This document shows positions 1 through 9,300 of a DNA stretch of 39,472 bases, piece by piece. Below the pieces are notes generated by a model, which was not told the DNA's origin, did no database searches, and saw only the letters and a list, made by a program, of their open reading frames with translations. A program made the position numbers and the translations under genes. Every line of letters starts with the position of its first letter. The stretch's first letter is position 1. The DNA comes from Dehalococcoidia bacterium (lineage in GTDB: Bacteria; Chloroflexota; Dehalococcoidia; SM23-28-2). The DNA lies in NCBI GenBank assembly GCA_020356025.1, contig CP070630.1, forward strand, positions 231,089-270,560, given 5' to 3'.

Positions 1-261
1 GCTGACTACCGGCGTGGGCACAGGCGAGTCGCAGAGGTATGTGTGGATGCCGTTGGCGGCCGCCACCTCGGCGACGGCGGCGGCGAAGTCCTCGGAGGCG
101 AAGCGGGTATCGTAGCCGATCACCAGGCCTCGCTGGGCCAGGCCCGTCTCCTTCAGGTAGAGGGCGACGCTCTGGGCGCAGGCGCGGACGTTCGGGAAGG
201 TGAAGTCTTCGGCGATGATGGCTCGCCAGCCGTCTGTGCCGAACTTGATCTCGGTTGTCAT
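1..261 (-). CDS. Phosphoglucomutase/phosphomannomutase family protein (N-terminal part, cut by window edge)
   Basis: The reverse strand from the ATG at 261 reads 87 codons without a stop and leaves the window. It begins MTTEIKFGTDGWR, the N-terminal signature of alpha-D-phosphohexomutases, which move phosphate between C1 and C6 of glucose or mannose. The phosphoserine loop lies beyond the edge, so catalytic competence cannot be judged. An AAAGGG ribosome site lies about 11 bases upstream. The gene starts 16 bases after the nucleotidyltransferase stop and is the last visible member of the operon that begins at the SAM riboswitch. Together the two would make a sugar-1-phosphate and then an NDP-sugar. 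Substrate is not determinable. Confidence 0.88.
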   Translation of the reverse strand, partial: MTTEIKFGTDGWRAIIAEDFTFPNVRACAQSVALYLKETGLAQRGLVIGYDTRFASEDFAAAVAEVAAANGIHTYLCDSPVPTPVVS

Positions 262-277
262 CACTGAAAGCCCTTTC

Positions 278-991
278 CTAGCCAGTTGGCCCCGGCTCTT
301 CCGGGGCGAACAGAGGCAGATCCCGGGCCGCTTCCGTGAGGTCCTTGACTGTATCGATGGAGCGCCAGTAGCCGCGGGCGCGGTAGGACCGCAACTGGCC
401 CCTCTCGGCCAGCAAGGGGAAGGCGGTGTCCTCGTGGTCGCCCAGGTCCGGCAGGAGGTCGAAGAAGGGGCGGGAGAGAACGTAGAGGCCGGCGTTTATC
501 CAGTGGGGCAGGCGCGGCTTCTCCTCGAAGCGGATGATGCGGCCGTCACGAGTCACGCGCACGATGCCGTAGGGGCTGACGAAGCGGGTCAGCATGACGG
601 TGGCGACTGCTCCCGAGGCGCGATGGGCGCGCAGGATGGGGGCCAGAGGCTGGTTGCAGAGGACGTCGCCGTTGGTGCCGATGAGCAGCTCTTCTGAGGG
701 GGGCACGCGGCTGAAGGCGAGCTTGAAGGCGCCGCCTCGGCCCAGGGGCTCGTCCTCCAGCGAGTAGTCGATGGTCAGACCCCAGCGGCGGCCGTCGCCA
801 AAGTGACTCTGAATCACATCCGATCGGTAGCCGCAGAGGAGGAGGGCGTGGGTGACACCGTTGTCGCGCAGCCAGGTCAGGTGGTACTCGAGGATGGGCT
901 TGCCGGCCAGGAGGACCATCGGCTTTGGCCGATCCTCGGAGAGGGGGCGCAGGCGTTCGCCCTTGCCGCCAGCCAGAACCAAGGCGTACAT
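278..991 (-). CDS. Sugar-phosphate nucleotidyltransferase
   Basis: 237 residues starting MYALVLAGGKGERLRPL, the nucleotide-binding signature of the NTP_transferase family, followed by the DRPKPM segment that contacts the sugar phosphate. Such enzymes condense NTP and sugar-1-phosphate to NDP-sugar and pyrophosphate. The length fits the short single-domain class (mannose-1-phosphate guanylyltransferase-like or glucose-1-phosphate thymidylyl/cytidylyltransferase-like) without a C-terminal left-handed beta-helix. A longer open frame extends upstream into metK, but the conserved family start is the ATG at 991, four bases after the metK stop. It is translationally close to metK and followed by a phosphohexomutase, suggesting a nucleotide-sugar module appended to the methionine operon. 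Exact sugar unknown. Confidence 0.85.
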   Translation of the reverse strand: MYALVLAGGKGERLRPLSEDRPKPMVLLAGKPILEYHLTWLRDNGVTHALLLCGYRSDVIQSHFGDGRRWGLTIDYSLEDEPLGRGGAFKLAFSRVPPSEELLIGTNGDVLCNQPLAPILRAHRASGAVATVMLTRFVSPYGIVRVTRDGRIIRFEEKPRLPHWINAGLYVLSRPFFDLLPDLGDHEDTAFPLLAERGQLRSYRARGYWRSIDTVKDLTEAARDLPLFAPEEPGPTG

Positions 992-995
992 GGGC

Positions 996-2234
996 CTAGC
1001 GGCGGGCTCCCTCGGCCAGAGGCAGGCCGGCCTCTCGGCGCAGAAGCTCCGCCTTGTCCGTCTTTTCCCAGGGGGCGTCGATGTCCTCACGGCCGAAGTG
1101 GCCATAGGCGGCGGTAGCCCTGTAGATGGGTCGCCGCAAGTCGAGGTGGCGCACTATCGCCGCCGGCCGCAGGTCGAAGTGCTTCTCGATTAGCCCATCG
1201 ATGACATCGTGGTCGACGTTTTGGGTGCCGAAGGTCTCCAGGGAGACGGAGACGGGGTGGGCGACTCCAATGGCGTAGGCGAGCTCGATCTCTGCCCGGT
1301 CAGCCAGGCCGGCGGCGACGATGTTCTTGGCCACATAGCGGGCGGCATAGGAGCAGGAGCGGTCGACCTTGGTGGGGTCCTTGCCTGAGTAGGAGCCGCC
1401 GCCGTGGCGGCCGCTGGAGCCGTAGGTGTCGACGATGTTCTTGCGGCCGGAGAGGCCGGAATCGCCCTTGGGGCCGCCGATGACGAACCTGCCGCTGGGA
1501 TTGATGCGATAGGTGGTTTCGCTGTTGAGAAGCTCGGCGGGGATGACGTGGTTCACTACGTTTTCCATGATGTCGGCCTGGAGATGGGCGAGCTCAATGC
1601 CGTCATCGTGCTGGCTGGAGACCACCACCGTCTTCACGCGCTTGGGTACGCCGAAAGAGTACTCGACCGTTACCTGCGACTTGCCGTCGGGCCGGAGATA
1701 GGGGATTATTCCCTCGTTGCGCACCTGGGCCAGTCGGCGGCAGAGCTTGTGGGCCAGGGAGATGGGCAGGGGCATAAGCTCGGGCGTCTCGTTGCAGGCG
1801 AAGCCGAGCATGATGCCCTGATCGCCGGCTCCCAACTCAAGCTCCTCGGCTTTCTCCCATCCCTCGCGAACCTCGAGGGGTGTGCTGACCGCCTCGGCGA
1901 TGTCGGGCGATTGTTCCTTAACCGATACGACCACGCCGCAGCTCTCGGTGTCGAAGCCGTACTCGGGCTTGGTGTAGCCGATCTCGCGGATGGTCTGGCG
2001 GGCGATCTTGGTGTAGTCCACGTGGTGGGTGGTGGAGATCTCGCCGATGATGACCACGAGGCCGGTGGTGGTCGCGACCTCGCAGGCCACGCGGGCGGAC
2101 GGGTCGTGGCGCAGGATGTCGTCCAGGACGGCGTCGGCGATCTGGTCGCACATCTTGTCTGGGTGGCCCTCGGTTACCGACTCCGAGGTCACCAGCATGG
2201 ATGGGGAGCTCATCAGGGTCATGCGTGTGGGCAT
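996..2234 (-). CDS. metK: S-adenosylmethionine synthetase
   Basis: 412 residues. MetK makes SAM from ATP and methionine. Visible hallmarks are GHPDK (residues 23-27), [10 protein letters not shown] (135-144; the usual form has F for L) and the P-loop-like [16 protein letters not shown] (278-293), where the family consensus is [16 protein letters not shown]. Length is slightly above the roughly 385-400 typical, due to about 10 extra N-terminal residues. The ATG at 2234 is supported by an AAAGGAGG site about 10 bases upstream. It lies 22 bases after ahcY and 4 bases before the nucleotidyltransferase. It is under the SAM riboswitch at 6491-6622, so excess product should shut off its own synthesis. 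Confidence 0.97.
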   Translation of the reverse strand: MPTRMTLMSSPSMLVTSESVTEGHPDKMCDQIADAVLDDILRHDPSARVACEVATTTGLVVIIGEISTTHHVDYTKIARQTIREIGYTKPEYGFDTESCGVVVSVKEQSPDIAEAVSTPLEVREGWEKAEELELGAGDQGIMLGFACNETPELMPLPISLAHKLCRRLAQVRNEGIIPYLRPDGKSQVTVEYSFGVPKRVKTVVVSSQHDDGIELAHLQADIMENVVNHVIPAELLNSETTYRINPSGRFVIGGPKGDSGLSGRKNIVDTYGSSGRHGGGSYSGKDPTKVDRSCSYAARYVAKNIVAAGLADRAEIELAYAIGVAHPVSVSLETFGTQNVDHDVIDGLIEKHFDLRPAAIVRHLDLRRPIYRATAAYGHFGREDIDAPWEKTDKAELLRREAGLPLAEGARR

Positions 2235-2256
2235 GGGCTTTGTCCTCCTTTGGGTC

Positions 2257-3534
<1,278 letters not shown>

Positions 3535-4482
3535 TTATTGGCCTCCTTCCGAAGCCTTACCTTCAGCCTGATAATTCAGCAGCACTATCTCTCGTCCGTC
3601 CTCGGCCCGGCGACGAGCCAGAGCACGCCGTACCAAGGCGACGAGGCCGATCATGTCCTTTCGCCGCGCGCCTGACTCGATGAGGCGGCACTCCTCTCGG
3701 TAGCCCAGCCGCTCGTAGAGGCGGATGGCGACCTCGTTCCTGGCATCGACCGTCAGCAGCACATCGGGGCAGGTCTTGAGCAGCTCAGCGGTCACGGCGC
3801 TGGTGGCGACGCTGCCATAGCCCTGGCCTCGATAGCGAGGATGGGTCATGATGTTGCCCACCAGTGCCAGTCTCTGAGAGGGGGCTACCACGTGGGTTCC
3901 GGCCATGGCGACCAGTCTCTGGTCGGCATAGACGCCATAGTACACGCCGTTGACCAGCACGGCGGCTGGATAGGAGCCGAGACCCTCGCTGTGCTGGAGG
4001 GCATTGACCGCTCCGATGTCCGCTCTGTGGAGACGCTGCGCAGGTCCCGCGATCGGCTGGAAGCTCGCGGCCGACACGGACATGCGCAGGGAAGGCCCCG
4101 GCCGCGACAGGACGAAGTGGCGCTGGGCGACGGCCAGATGGTCTAGCTGGAAGGTGGCGAAGGTGAGGCGGGGGCCCGGGTGTACGCGGCAGAGGGCATC
4201 CAGGGCCTGGGGATCGCCCAGGGCGACCAGGGCGGGGCCCAGGCCGCTGCGTGAGTGGACGAGCAGCGCCTGGCCTTGAGGGCCGTGGGCGTGCCACCAC
4301 TCGCTGCGGGGGAAAAGGCGCGGGTCCAGGTGGGCCAGGGCGTAGGCGACGTAGGTTCGTTGGCCCTCCAGCAGGGGCCGAATAACCTCTGGGTTGACGA
4401 GACGCTCCACGACGTACTGCGCCCGCTGCTTGGCGGCTGTCCTGGGCCCGAAGATGCTTTCCTTTAGCCTGTCGGTCAGCAT
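3535..4482 (-). CDS. GNAT-family N-acetyltransferase with N-terminal extension
   Basis: About 315 residues. The C-terminal half has the acetyl-CoA binding motif A (HPRYRGQGYGS) followed by VDARNEVAIRLYERLGY, diagnostic of GNAT acyltransferases. The first 150 or so residues form a separate region resembling the N-terminal half of two-lobed GNAT proteins and could set substrate specificity. ATG at 4482 has GGGAAG upstream; a TTG six bases earlier is also in frame. It starts 2 bases after the mtnP stop and its stop abuts the ahcY start, so it is embedded in the methionine salvage operon. Substrate is unknown. The context suggests an amine or thioether intermediate of the pathway, or protein acetylation, but this is only inference. 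Confidence 0.88.
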   Translation of the reverse strand: MLTDRLKESIFGPRTAAKQRAQYVVERLVNPEVIRPLLEGQRTYVAYALAHLDPRLFPRSEWWHAHGPQGQALLVHSRSGLGPALVALGDPQALDALCRVHPGPRLTFATFQLDHLAVAQRHFVLSRPGPSLRMSVSAASFQPIAGPAQRLHRADIGAVNALQHSEGLGSYPAAVLVNGVYYGVYADQRLVAMAGTHVVAPSQRLALVGNIMTHPRYRGQGYGSVATSAVTAELLKTCPDVLLTVDARNEVAIRLYERLGYREECRLIESGARRKDMIGLVALVRRALARRRAEDGREIVLLNYQAEGKASEGGQ

Positions 4483-4484
4483 GG

Positions 4485-5369
4485 TCAACTTCCCGTGGGC
4501 TCGCCGACTATGTACTTGCCGATGATGGGTGCCAGGTTGCTCTTGGTTTCCTCGGGTACGATGTCAAGGGGGGTGATGAGTGCATCTCGGAGGGCGCTGG
4601 CGCAGAGGCAATCGCGGCGGGTGGGCAGGCCGGACAGGGCCAGGCGCACCGTCCGCTGGGCGACTTCGACCGTCTTGGCGAGGTTCGACACGATCATCTC
4701 AGCCGTCACGGATTCGTGGCCCTCGTACCAGCAATCGTAGTCGGTGACGCAAGCCAGGGTGGCATAGCAGATCTCGGCCTCGCGGGCCAGCTTGGCCTCG
4801 GGCAGGGCAGTCATGACGATGAGGTCGGCTTCCCAGGAGCGGTAAAGGTTGGACTCAGCCTTGGTCGAGAAGGCGGGACCTTCCATGACCACCAGGGTGC
4901 CGCCGTCGTGGACGGTGGCGTCGGTCTGGCCGGCTGATTGGCAGAGGTTGGCGCGCAGGACGGGGCAGAAGGGCTCGGCGAAGGCGATGTGGGCCGTCAG
5001 CCCCTGGCCGAAGAAGGTGGCGGGACGGCCCTTGGTGCGGTCGATAAGCTGGTCGGGCACGGCCAGGTGGCGGGGCTCGATCTGCTGACGCAGGCTGCCG
5101 ACAGCGCACACGGCGATGATGAACTCGACTCCCAGGGTCTTGAGGGCATAGACGTTGGCGCGCGCCGGCAGCTCGGAGGGGAGGAGGCGGTGGCCGCGGC
5201 CGTGGCGGGGCAGGAAGGCCACTCGCACGCCGTCGAGGGTGCCGATGACGATGGCGTCGCTGGGCTGGCCGAAGGGAGTGGTTTCGATGCGGGCTTCCTC
5301 GATATCGGTCAGGCCGTCCATCTGGTAGAAGCCGCTGCCGCCGATGATCGCCACGCGAGCCTCAGGCAT
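4485..5369 (-). CDS. mtnP: 5'-methylthioadenosine phosphorylase
   Basis: 294 residues of the PNP/MTAP class II phosphorylase family, cleaving methylthioadenosine with phosphate to adenine and 5-methylthioribose-1-phosphate. Visible are GGSGFY near the N-terminus (phosphate site), PRHGRGH, the MEGPAFSTKAE segment and MTALPEAKLAREAEICYA with TDYDCW, a form characteristic of MTA phosphorylase rather than plain purine nucleoside phosphorylase. The chosen ATG at 5369 has AGGAGGGGG about 8 bases upstream and overlaps the end of mtnA by 8 bases. A longer frame upstream is mtnA shadow. Its product is the substrate of the upstream MtnA, which supports the specificity call. Confidence 0.94.
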   Translation of the reverse strand: MPEARVAIIGGSGFYQMDGLTDIEEARIETTPFGQPSDAIVIGTLDGVRVAFLPRHGRGHRLLPSELPARANVYALKTLGVEFIIAVCAVGSLRQQIEPRHLAVPDQLIDRTKGRPATFFGQGLTAHIAFAEPFCPVLRANLCQSAGQTDATVHDGGTLVVMEGPAFSTKAESNLYRSWEADLIVMTALPEAKLAREAEICYATLACVTDYDCWYEGHESVTAEMIVSNLAKTVEVAQRTVRLALSGLPTRRDCLCASALRDALITPLDIVPEETKSNLAPIIGKYIVGEPTGS

Positions 5370-6420
5370 GGCGAACCCCCTCCTGCTGGAAGAGCTGCGG
5401 CAGGGACTTGGCGTACGGGTCGCGGACGACACCTCTCTCGGTGATGATGGCCGAGACGTAGCGGTGGGGCGTGACGTCGAAGGCGGGGTTCAGGGCCTCG
5501 GTGCCTGCAGGGGCTACGGCTACGTCGGCGAAGGCGGTCAGTTCTTCCGCTGAGCGCTCCTCGATGGGTATCTGGTCGCCGCTGGTGGTGTTCAGGTCGA
5601 TGGTGCTGGTGGGCGCGGCGACGTAGAAGGGGATGGCGTGCTCGCTGGCCAGGACGGCGAGGGTGTAGGTGCCGATCTTATTGGCGACGTCGCCGTTGGC
5701 GGCGATACGGTCGGCTCCCACGATGACGCAGGCGATGGCGTCGCGGCGGCGCATGAGGAAGCCGGCGGCGTCATCGGCGATAAGGGTGGCGGGGATGCCG
5801 TCGCGGGCTAGCTCCCAGGCGGTGAGGCGTGCCCCCTGAAGGAGAGGGCGCGTCTCGCTGTGGTAGACGCGCGAGAGCTTGCCTTGCTCCCAAGCCGCAC
5901 GGATGACGCCCAGGGCAGTGCCGCTGCCGCCGGTGGCCAGGGAGCCGGTGTTGCAGTGGGTGAGGACGGCGGAGCCGGCAGGGATGAGCTGAGCGCCGTG
6001 TTGGCTGAGGCGGCGGTTGGCCTCCGCGTTCTCTTGGTGGATGCGCAGAGCCTCCGCTACCAGCGCCTCCTGGGCGACCTGAGGGTCGGCAGCCGCTTCA
6101 GCGACCAGGGTCATGCGCTCGAGGGCCCAGGAGAGATTGACGGCGGTAGGGCGGGTAGACGCCAAGGCCTCAGTGATCGGTCGCAGTTGGGCCAGGAAGA
6201 CCTGCATGTTCGAGGCCTGGATATGGCGGGCAGCGAGGGCCATGCCGTAAGCGGCAGCGATGCCGATGAGAGGGGCGCCTCGCAGGCGCATCTCGCGGAT
6301 GGCCGCCGCCATCTGGAGGTGGTCGTCCAGTTCCAGGTACACTTCCTGGTGAGGGAGTCGAGTCTGGTCCAGGAGGCGGACCCTATCATTCGCCCACTCG
6401 ATAGCCTTTATGCCTTGCAA
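5362..6420 (-). CDS. mtnA: Methylthioribose-1-phosphate isomerase
   Basis: 352 residues with the proposed start. MtnA converts 5-methylthioribose-1-phosphate to methylthioribulose-1-phosphate. Visible are RGAPLIGIAAAYG, the catalytic-cysteine stretch THCNTGSLATGG and the aspartate stretch VGADRIAANGDVANKIGT, all family hallmarks. The open frame continues upstream to 6609, but that part is the SAM riboswitch and its terminator, so it cannot be coding. I choose TTG at 6420: it gives MQGIKAIEW, matching the family N-terminus, and has GGTGAGG six bases upstream. GTG at 6432 is the alternative. First gene of the operon. Later salvage genes (mtnB, C, D or mtnK-type) are not in the window. Confidence 0.93.
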   Translation of the reverse strand: MQGIKAIEWANDRVRLLDQTRLPHQEVYLELDDHLQMAAAIREMRLRGAPLIGIAAAYGMALAARHIQASNMQVFLAQLRPITEALASTRPTAVNLSWALERMTLVAEAAADPQVAQEALVAEALRIHQENAEANRRLSQHGAQLIPAGSAVLTHCNTGSLATGGSGTALGVIRAAWEQGKLSRVYHSETRPLLQGARLTAWELARDGIPATLIADDAAGFLMRRRDAIACVIVGADRIAANGDVANKIGTYTLAVLASEHAIPFYVAAPTSTIDLNTTSGDQIPIEERSAEELTAFADVAVAPAGTEALNPAFDVTPHRYVSAIITERGVVRDPYAKSLPQLFQQEGVRHA

Positions 6421-6449
6421 GTATGACCTCACCGTCGGCGGGGTATAGC

Positions 6450-6476
6450 AAAAAACTTCTCGTGGTGTGAGAAGTT
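6450..6476 (-). terminator. Intrinsic terminator of the SAM riboswitch
   Basis: On the minus strand an 8-bp stem (AACTTCTC at 6476-6469, GAGAAGTT at 6461-6454) with a 7-nt loop is followed by TTTT, giving a six-T run. It sits between the SAM-I aptamer and the mtnA start, in the right place to end transcription when SAM is bound. Confidence 0.9.
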
Positions 6477-6490
6477 CTTTCCATCCACCC

Positions 6491-6622
6491 GCTCTCATCT
6501 TTCCCTTCGCCTGAACCGAAGGGTCGGACTTGGCACCGTGTCCGGCCTTGAGCAAACCGCTCTGGGACGGATCGGTTGCCGGGTTTCCTTGGGCCGTTCC
6601 CTCCACCACTCTGGATAAGAGC
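6491..6622 (-). promoter_or_regulatory. SAM-I riboswitch (S box)
   Basis: Read on the minus strand, this has the S-box hallmarks in order: GCTCTTATC opening P1, AGAGTGGTGGAGGGAA, GGCCC..GAAACCCGGCAACC, then GGTGCCAAGTCC and the closing GATGAGAGC. P1 is 9 bp (6614-6622 with 6491-6499, one G-U). It is followed by a terminator hairpin at 6450-6476 and then mtnA. By analogy with the class it is an OFF switch: SAM binding stabilises the aptamer and lets the terminator form, lowering expression of the whole SAM-cycle operon. Confidence 0.97.
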
Positions 6623-6652
6623 GTCTGCGGGCCCTATTCGATTTTCTAATTG

Positions 6653-6682
6653 ATGTTAGCCCAGGGGGTTAATTGGTGTCAA
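6653..6682 (-). promoter_or_regulatory. Sigma70-type promoter of the SAM-riboswitch operon
   Basis: TTGACA (6677-6682) and TAACAT (6653-6658) on the minus strand with an 18-base spacer. Transcription would begin around 6645, some 20 bases before the riboswitch P1. The -35 box lies just past the stop of the lipoprotein gene. Confidence 0.75.
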
Positions 6683-6683
6683 G

Positions 6684-7910
6684 CTATTCTGGCAGACGCT
6701 CCTCCTTGGCGTCGACATCGTCCAGACGCCAGCCCTCTTCGCTCTGGACGAGCTCATAGGTGATTCGAAACCGCCGCTGGACCATGTCCGGCCCCTCACG
6801 GCTGAAAGCCATGATGACAACCTGTACGGACATCTGCTCGTCTTCCTGGCTGGGCGGCATCATTTCCTCCACCGCGGTGCCGGTGGCATTACGAAAGCCG
6901 TTTACGAAATCCGACCAGGGTTGGAGCTTCTGTCGGTCGGGCGACTGGAGGTTGAAGGCCTCTTTGAACAACGCGCGAGTGGCTTCGAGCTTTCGACGAG
7001 CCGCCGCGAGTGCGGCCTCGCTGTCGTCGTCGGCGATCTCGTGCAGGAGCTCTTCAGAGATTGGCTCGTCGGTGCTGGTTAGCCACTGCCAAACGAGAAA
7101 GCGCTGGAAGTCCTGCCAGGGCTCGGCGGTGACGGTGGCGGCTGCCACAGCCGCCAGGTAGTCCAAAACGGTCTGGGTGGGCATGTTGGCCGAGGCACCT
7201 TCCAGGGGCGGCGCTGCTCGCTGCCAGTGCAGGCCGGAGCCAGTCCAGCGAAAGGTGAGATAGAAGGCGGCGGCAACGCCGTCGCTCATGCCTGCGTCCA
7301 GGAGGACTAGTTCGTCCAGGCCGTCGTTGTCGGTGTCGACGGCCAGGGCGGGCGACATCAGGCCGTCGGGCGCCAGGTTGTCCAGGCTCTGGTGGAAGGG
7401 GCGGAGGCCCTGCTTCAAGGCTGGCGCTGGCTCCATGATCTCGGCGGCTGAGGAATCGAGAAGGCTGAGGCCGGCCAGGGCGGGCTGTTCGTGGCTGTCC
7501 AGCTCGATGAGGGCCATGAACAGGCCCTCGGGCAGCTCCAGGACCTGCGACTCAGATGGCTCTTCGCCGTCCGTGACTGGGCCATGGAGGTGGAGGAAAG
7601 CCGCCAGTTGGGGCTGATCAGGGCGGGTGAGGTGACCGATGAGGCGTCCCAGAACCGCGATGATCCAGGAGGGTTCGTCCTCAACATCGTAGATGGGGAA
7701 CGGATCGCCGGAGCCCAGCGGCGCCAGGGCGACGCCGGGGAAGGTGAGGGCGAGGAGGGCGTCGGTGGATAGCTCCTCGAGCTGCTGGCGGAGCTGGGCC
7801 TCCAGCGGCGGGGTAGGCGACGGCGTCACCTCTTCTTCTGCTCCCTGGCAGGCTGCAAGGATGGCATTCAGGGCCAAGAGGAGAAGAGCTGCTAGCGTCT
7901 TTGCGCGCAT
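6684..7910 (-). CDS. Secreted lipoprotein of unknown function
   Basis: About 408 residues. A short basic N-terminus, hydrophobic stretch LAALLLLALNAIL and lipobox LAAC make a classic signal peptidase II site, so the mature protein should be lipid-anchored outside the membrane. A TPSPTPP linker follows. Mid-protein, DTDNDGLDE followed by LVLLD (about residue 192-206) resembles calcium-binding DxDxDG loops of FG-GAP-like repeats. The C-terminus (RRFRITYELVQSEEGWRLDD) resembles NTF2-like or DUF4878-type 'YELV..EGGWR' tails of lipoproteins. ATG at 7910 is preferred over GTG two codons upstream; neither has a strong ribosome site. Its 3' end directly precedes the SAM-operon promoter, so it is probably a separate unit. 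I do not recognise a named family. Confidence 0.82.
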   Translation of the reverse strand: MRAKTLAALLLLALNAILAACQGAEEEVTPSPTPPLEAQLRQQLEELSTDALLALTFPGVALAPLGSGDPFPIYDVEDEPSWIIAVLGRLIGHLTRPDQPQLAAFLHLHGPVTDGEEPSESQVLELPEGLFMALIELDSHEQPALAGLSLLDSSAAEIMEPAPALKQGLRPFHQSLDNLAPDGLMSPALAVDTDNDGLDELVLLDAGMSDGVAAAFYLTFRWTGSGLHWQRAAPPLEGASANMPTQTVLDYLAAVAAATVTAEPWQDFQRFLVWQWLTSTDEPISEELLHEIADDDSEAALAAARRKLEATRALFKEAFNLQSPDRQKLQPWSDFVNGFRNATGTAVEEMMPPSQEDEQMSVQVVIMAFSREGPDMVQRRFRITYELVQSEEGWRLDDVDAKEERLPE

Positions 7911-8044
7911 GGGCACCGAGCCATTGATTCGCGATTGCCGACCGACCCTCTAATTGGAAGGCCGCAGAAATCTAGTATAGCCCAGAGTGAGGGTGAAGGG
8001 GAGTAGGGCTGTGATGGCGGGCAGCGGGCCAGGGGGAGCTATCC

Positions 8045-8074
8045 TTGACCGCCTTCGCTGGCGACAACTACAAT
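8045..8074 (+). promoter_or_regulatory. Promoter of the M20 amidohydrolase-plsX unit
   Basis: TTGACC (8045-8050), 18-base spacer, TACAAT (8069-8074). Predicted transcription start near 8081 leaves a leader of about 40 bases before the ATG at 8122, and rules out the upstream in-frame starts from 7987. Confidence 0.65.
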
Positions 8075-8121
8075 GGAGCCGTGCTTTCCCCGATAGCATC
8101 TTTCAGAGGGCAACCCCGGAT

Positions 8122-9300
8122 ATGAGTCGCCTTGACGACGTGAAGAAGAGGGCCATAGACGAGATCGAGGCCCGTCGTGACGAGCTCATAGAGCTCAGCC
8201 TACGCATCCATGCCAATCCCGAGATGGGCTTTCGTGAGGCGAAGGCGGCCGGCTGGCTGACTGACTACTTGGAGGCTGAGGGCTTCGCTGTGGAGCGAGG
8301 CATCTGCGAAATAGGGACCGCTTTCCGAGCTAGCTCCGGCAGTGGGCGGCCGCGAGTGGCCTTTCTAGCCGAGTACGATGCGCTGGCTGGCATCGGCCAC
8401 GGCTGCGGCCATAACATCATCGCTATGGCTTCGGTGGGGGCGGCCATCGCCACCAAGGCTATCGTTCCAGAGGCAGAGGGAACGGCCCTGGTCATCGGGA
8501 CGCCGGCTGAGGAGAGCGCCGGTGGAAAGGTATTTATGGCCAATCGGGGCGCTTTCGACGATCTGGACGTAGCCATGCTGGTCCATCCAGCGAACCGCGA
8601 CGTGGCGGTGACCTATGCCCTGGCTCTGCTCGCGCTGGGCGTGCAGTATTTCGGCAAGGCGGCCCACGCGGCCGCTCGCCCCGATGCGGGGATCAATGCC
8701 CTGGATGCCCTGGTCATTGGCTACAGCAGTGTCAATGCCCTGCGGCAGCACATTCGCGAGTCCGCGCGCATCCACGGCATCATAACCGACGGCGGCCAGG
8801 CAGTGAACGTGGTGCCGGAGCACGCGGCGGGTACTTTCCTGCTCAGGGCTGAGGACGACGACTACCTGGAGGAGCTAAAGGAGAAGGTGTTGGCATGCTT
8901 CCGGGCGGGTGCGGAGGCCACCGGCGCTCGTCTGGAGTACCGGTGGGGAGAGGAGGCCCGCTATCGGGCCATGCGCAGCAATCGCACGCTGGCCGAGGCG
9001 TATCGGCGCAACATGGAGGCCCTCGGCCGCCAGGTGCAGGAGGAGGACAGCCAGCGCTCGATGGGCAGCACGGACATGGGCAACGTTAGCGTTCTGGTGC
9101 CTGCCATTCATCCGACGGTAGCCATCGCTCCGCCGGATGTCCCGATCCACACGCCTGAGTTCCGGGACATTGCGGCATCGGAGGCGGGTCATCGCGGGCT
9201 TCTGGACTCCGCCAAGGCCATGGCCATGACGGCAGCAGATGTACTGCTGGACGCGGACCTCCGCCGTGGGATCGAGGAGGAGTTCCGTGGCGGCGAGTGA
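8122..9300 (+). CDS. M20-family metal-dependent amidohydrolase
   Basis: 392 residues. Zinc-binding motifs of the M20D amidohydrolase group are visible: EYDAL (84-88), GHGCGHN (92-98), GTPAEE (126-131), a later HP pair and the dimerisation-domain GKAAHAA followed by PDAGINALDA. The GHGCGHN form is typical of AbgB/PM20D2-like enzymes that hydrolyse N-acyl or dipeptide amide bonds (for example p-aminobenzoyl-glutamate). The exact substrate is unknown. ATG at 8122 (MSRLDDVKKRA) follows AGAGGG and agrees with the promoter at 8045-8074; an open frame extends back to 7987. The stop overlaps the plsX start by 14 bases, implying co-translation. No signal peptide, so cytoplasmic. Confidence 0.9.
   Translation: MSRLDDVKKRAIDEIEARRDELIELSLRIHANPEMGFREAKAAGWLTDYLEAEGFAVERGICEIGTAFRASSGSGRPRVAFLAEYDALAGIGHGCGHNIIAMASVGAAIATKAIVPEAEGTALVIGTPAEESAGGKVFMANRGAFDDLDVAMLVHPANRDVAVTYALALLALGVQYFGKAAHAAARPDAGINALDALVIGYSSVNALRQHIRESARIHGIITDGGQAVNVVPEHAAGTFLLRAEDDDYLEELKEKVLACFRAGAEATGARLEYRWGEEARYRAMRSNRTLAEAYRRNMEALGRQVQEEDSQRSMGSTDMGNVSVLVPAIHPTVAIAPPDVPIHTPEFRDIAASEAGHRGLLDSAKAMAMTAADVLLDADLRRGIEEEFRGGE

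Noticed and set aside
6421-6609. N-terminal extension of mtnA by about 63 codons
   Set aside because: The stretch is the SAM-I aptamer and its terminator; the real start must lie after it (TTG 6420 or GTG 6432).
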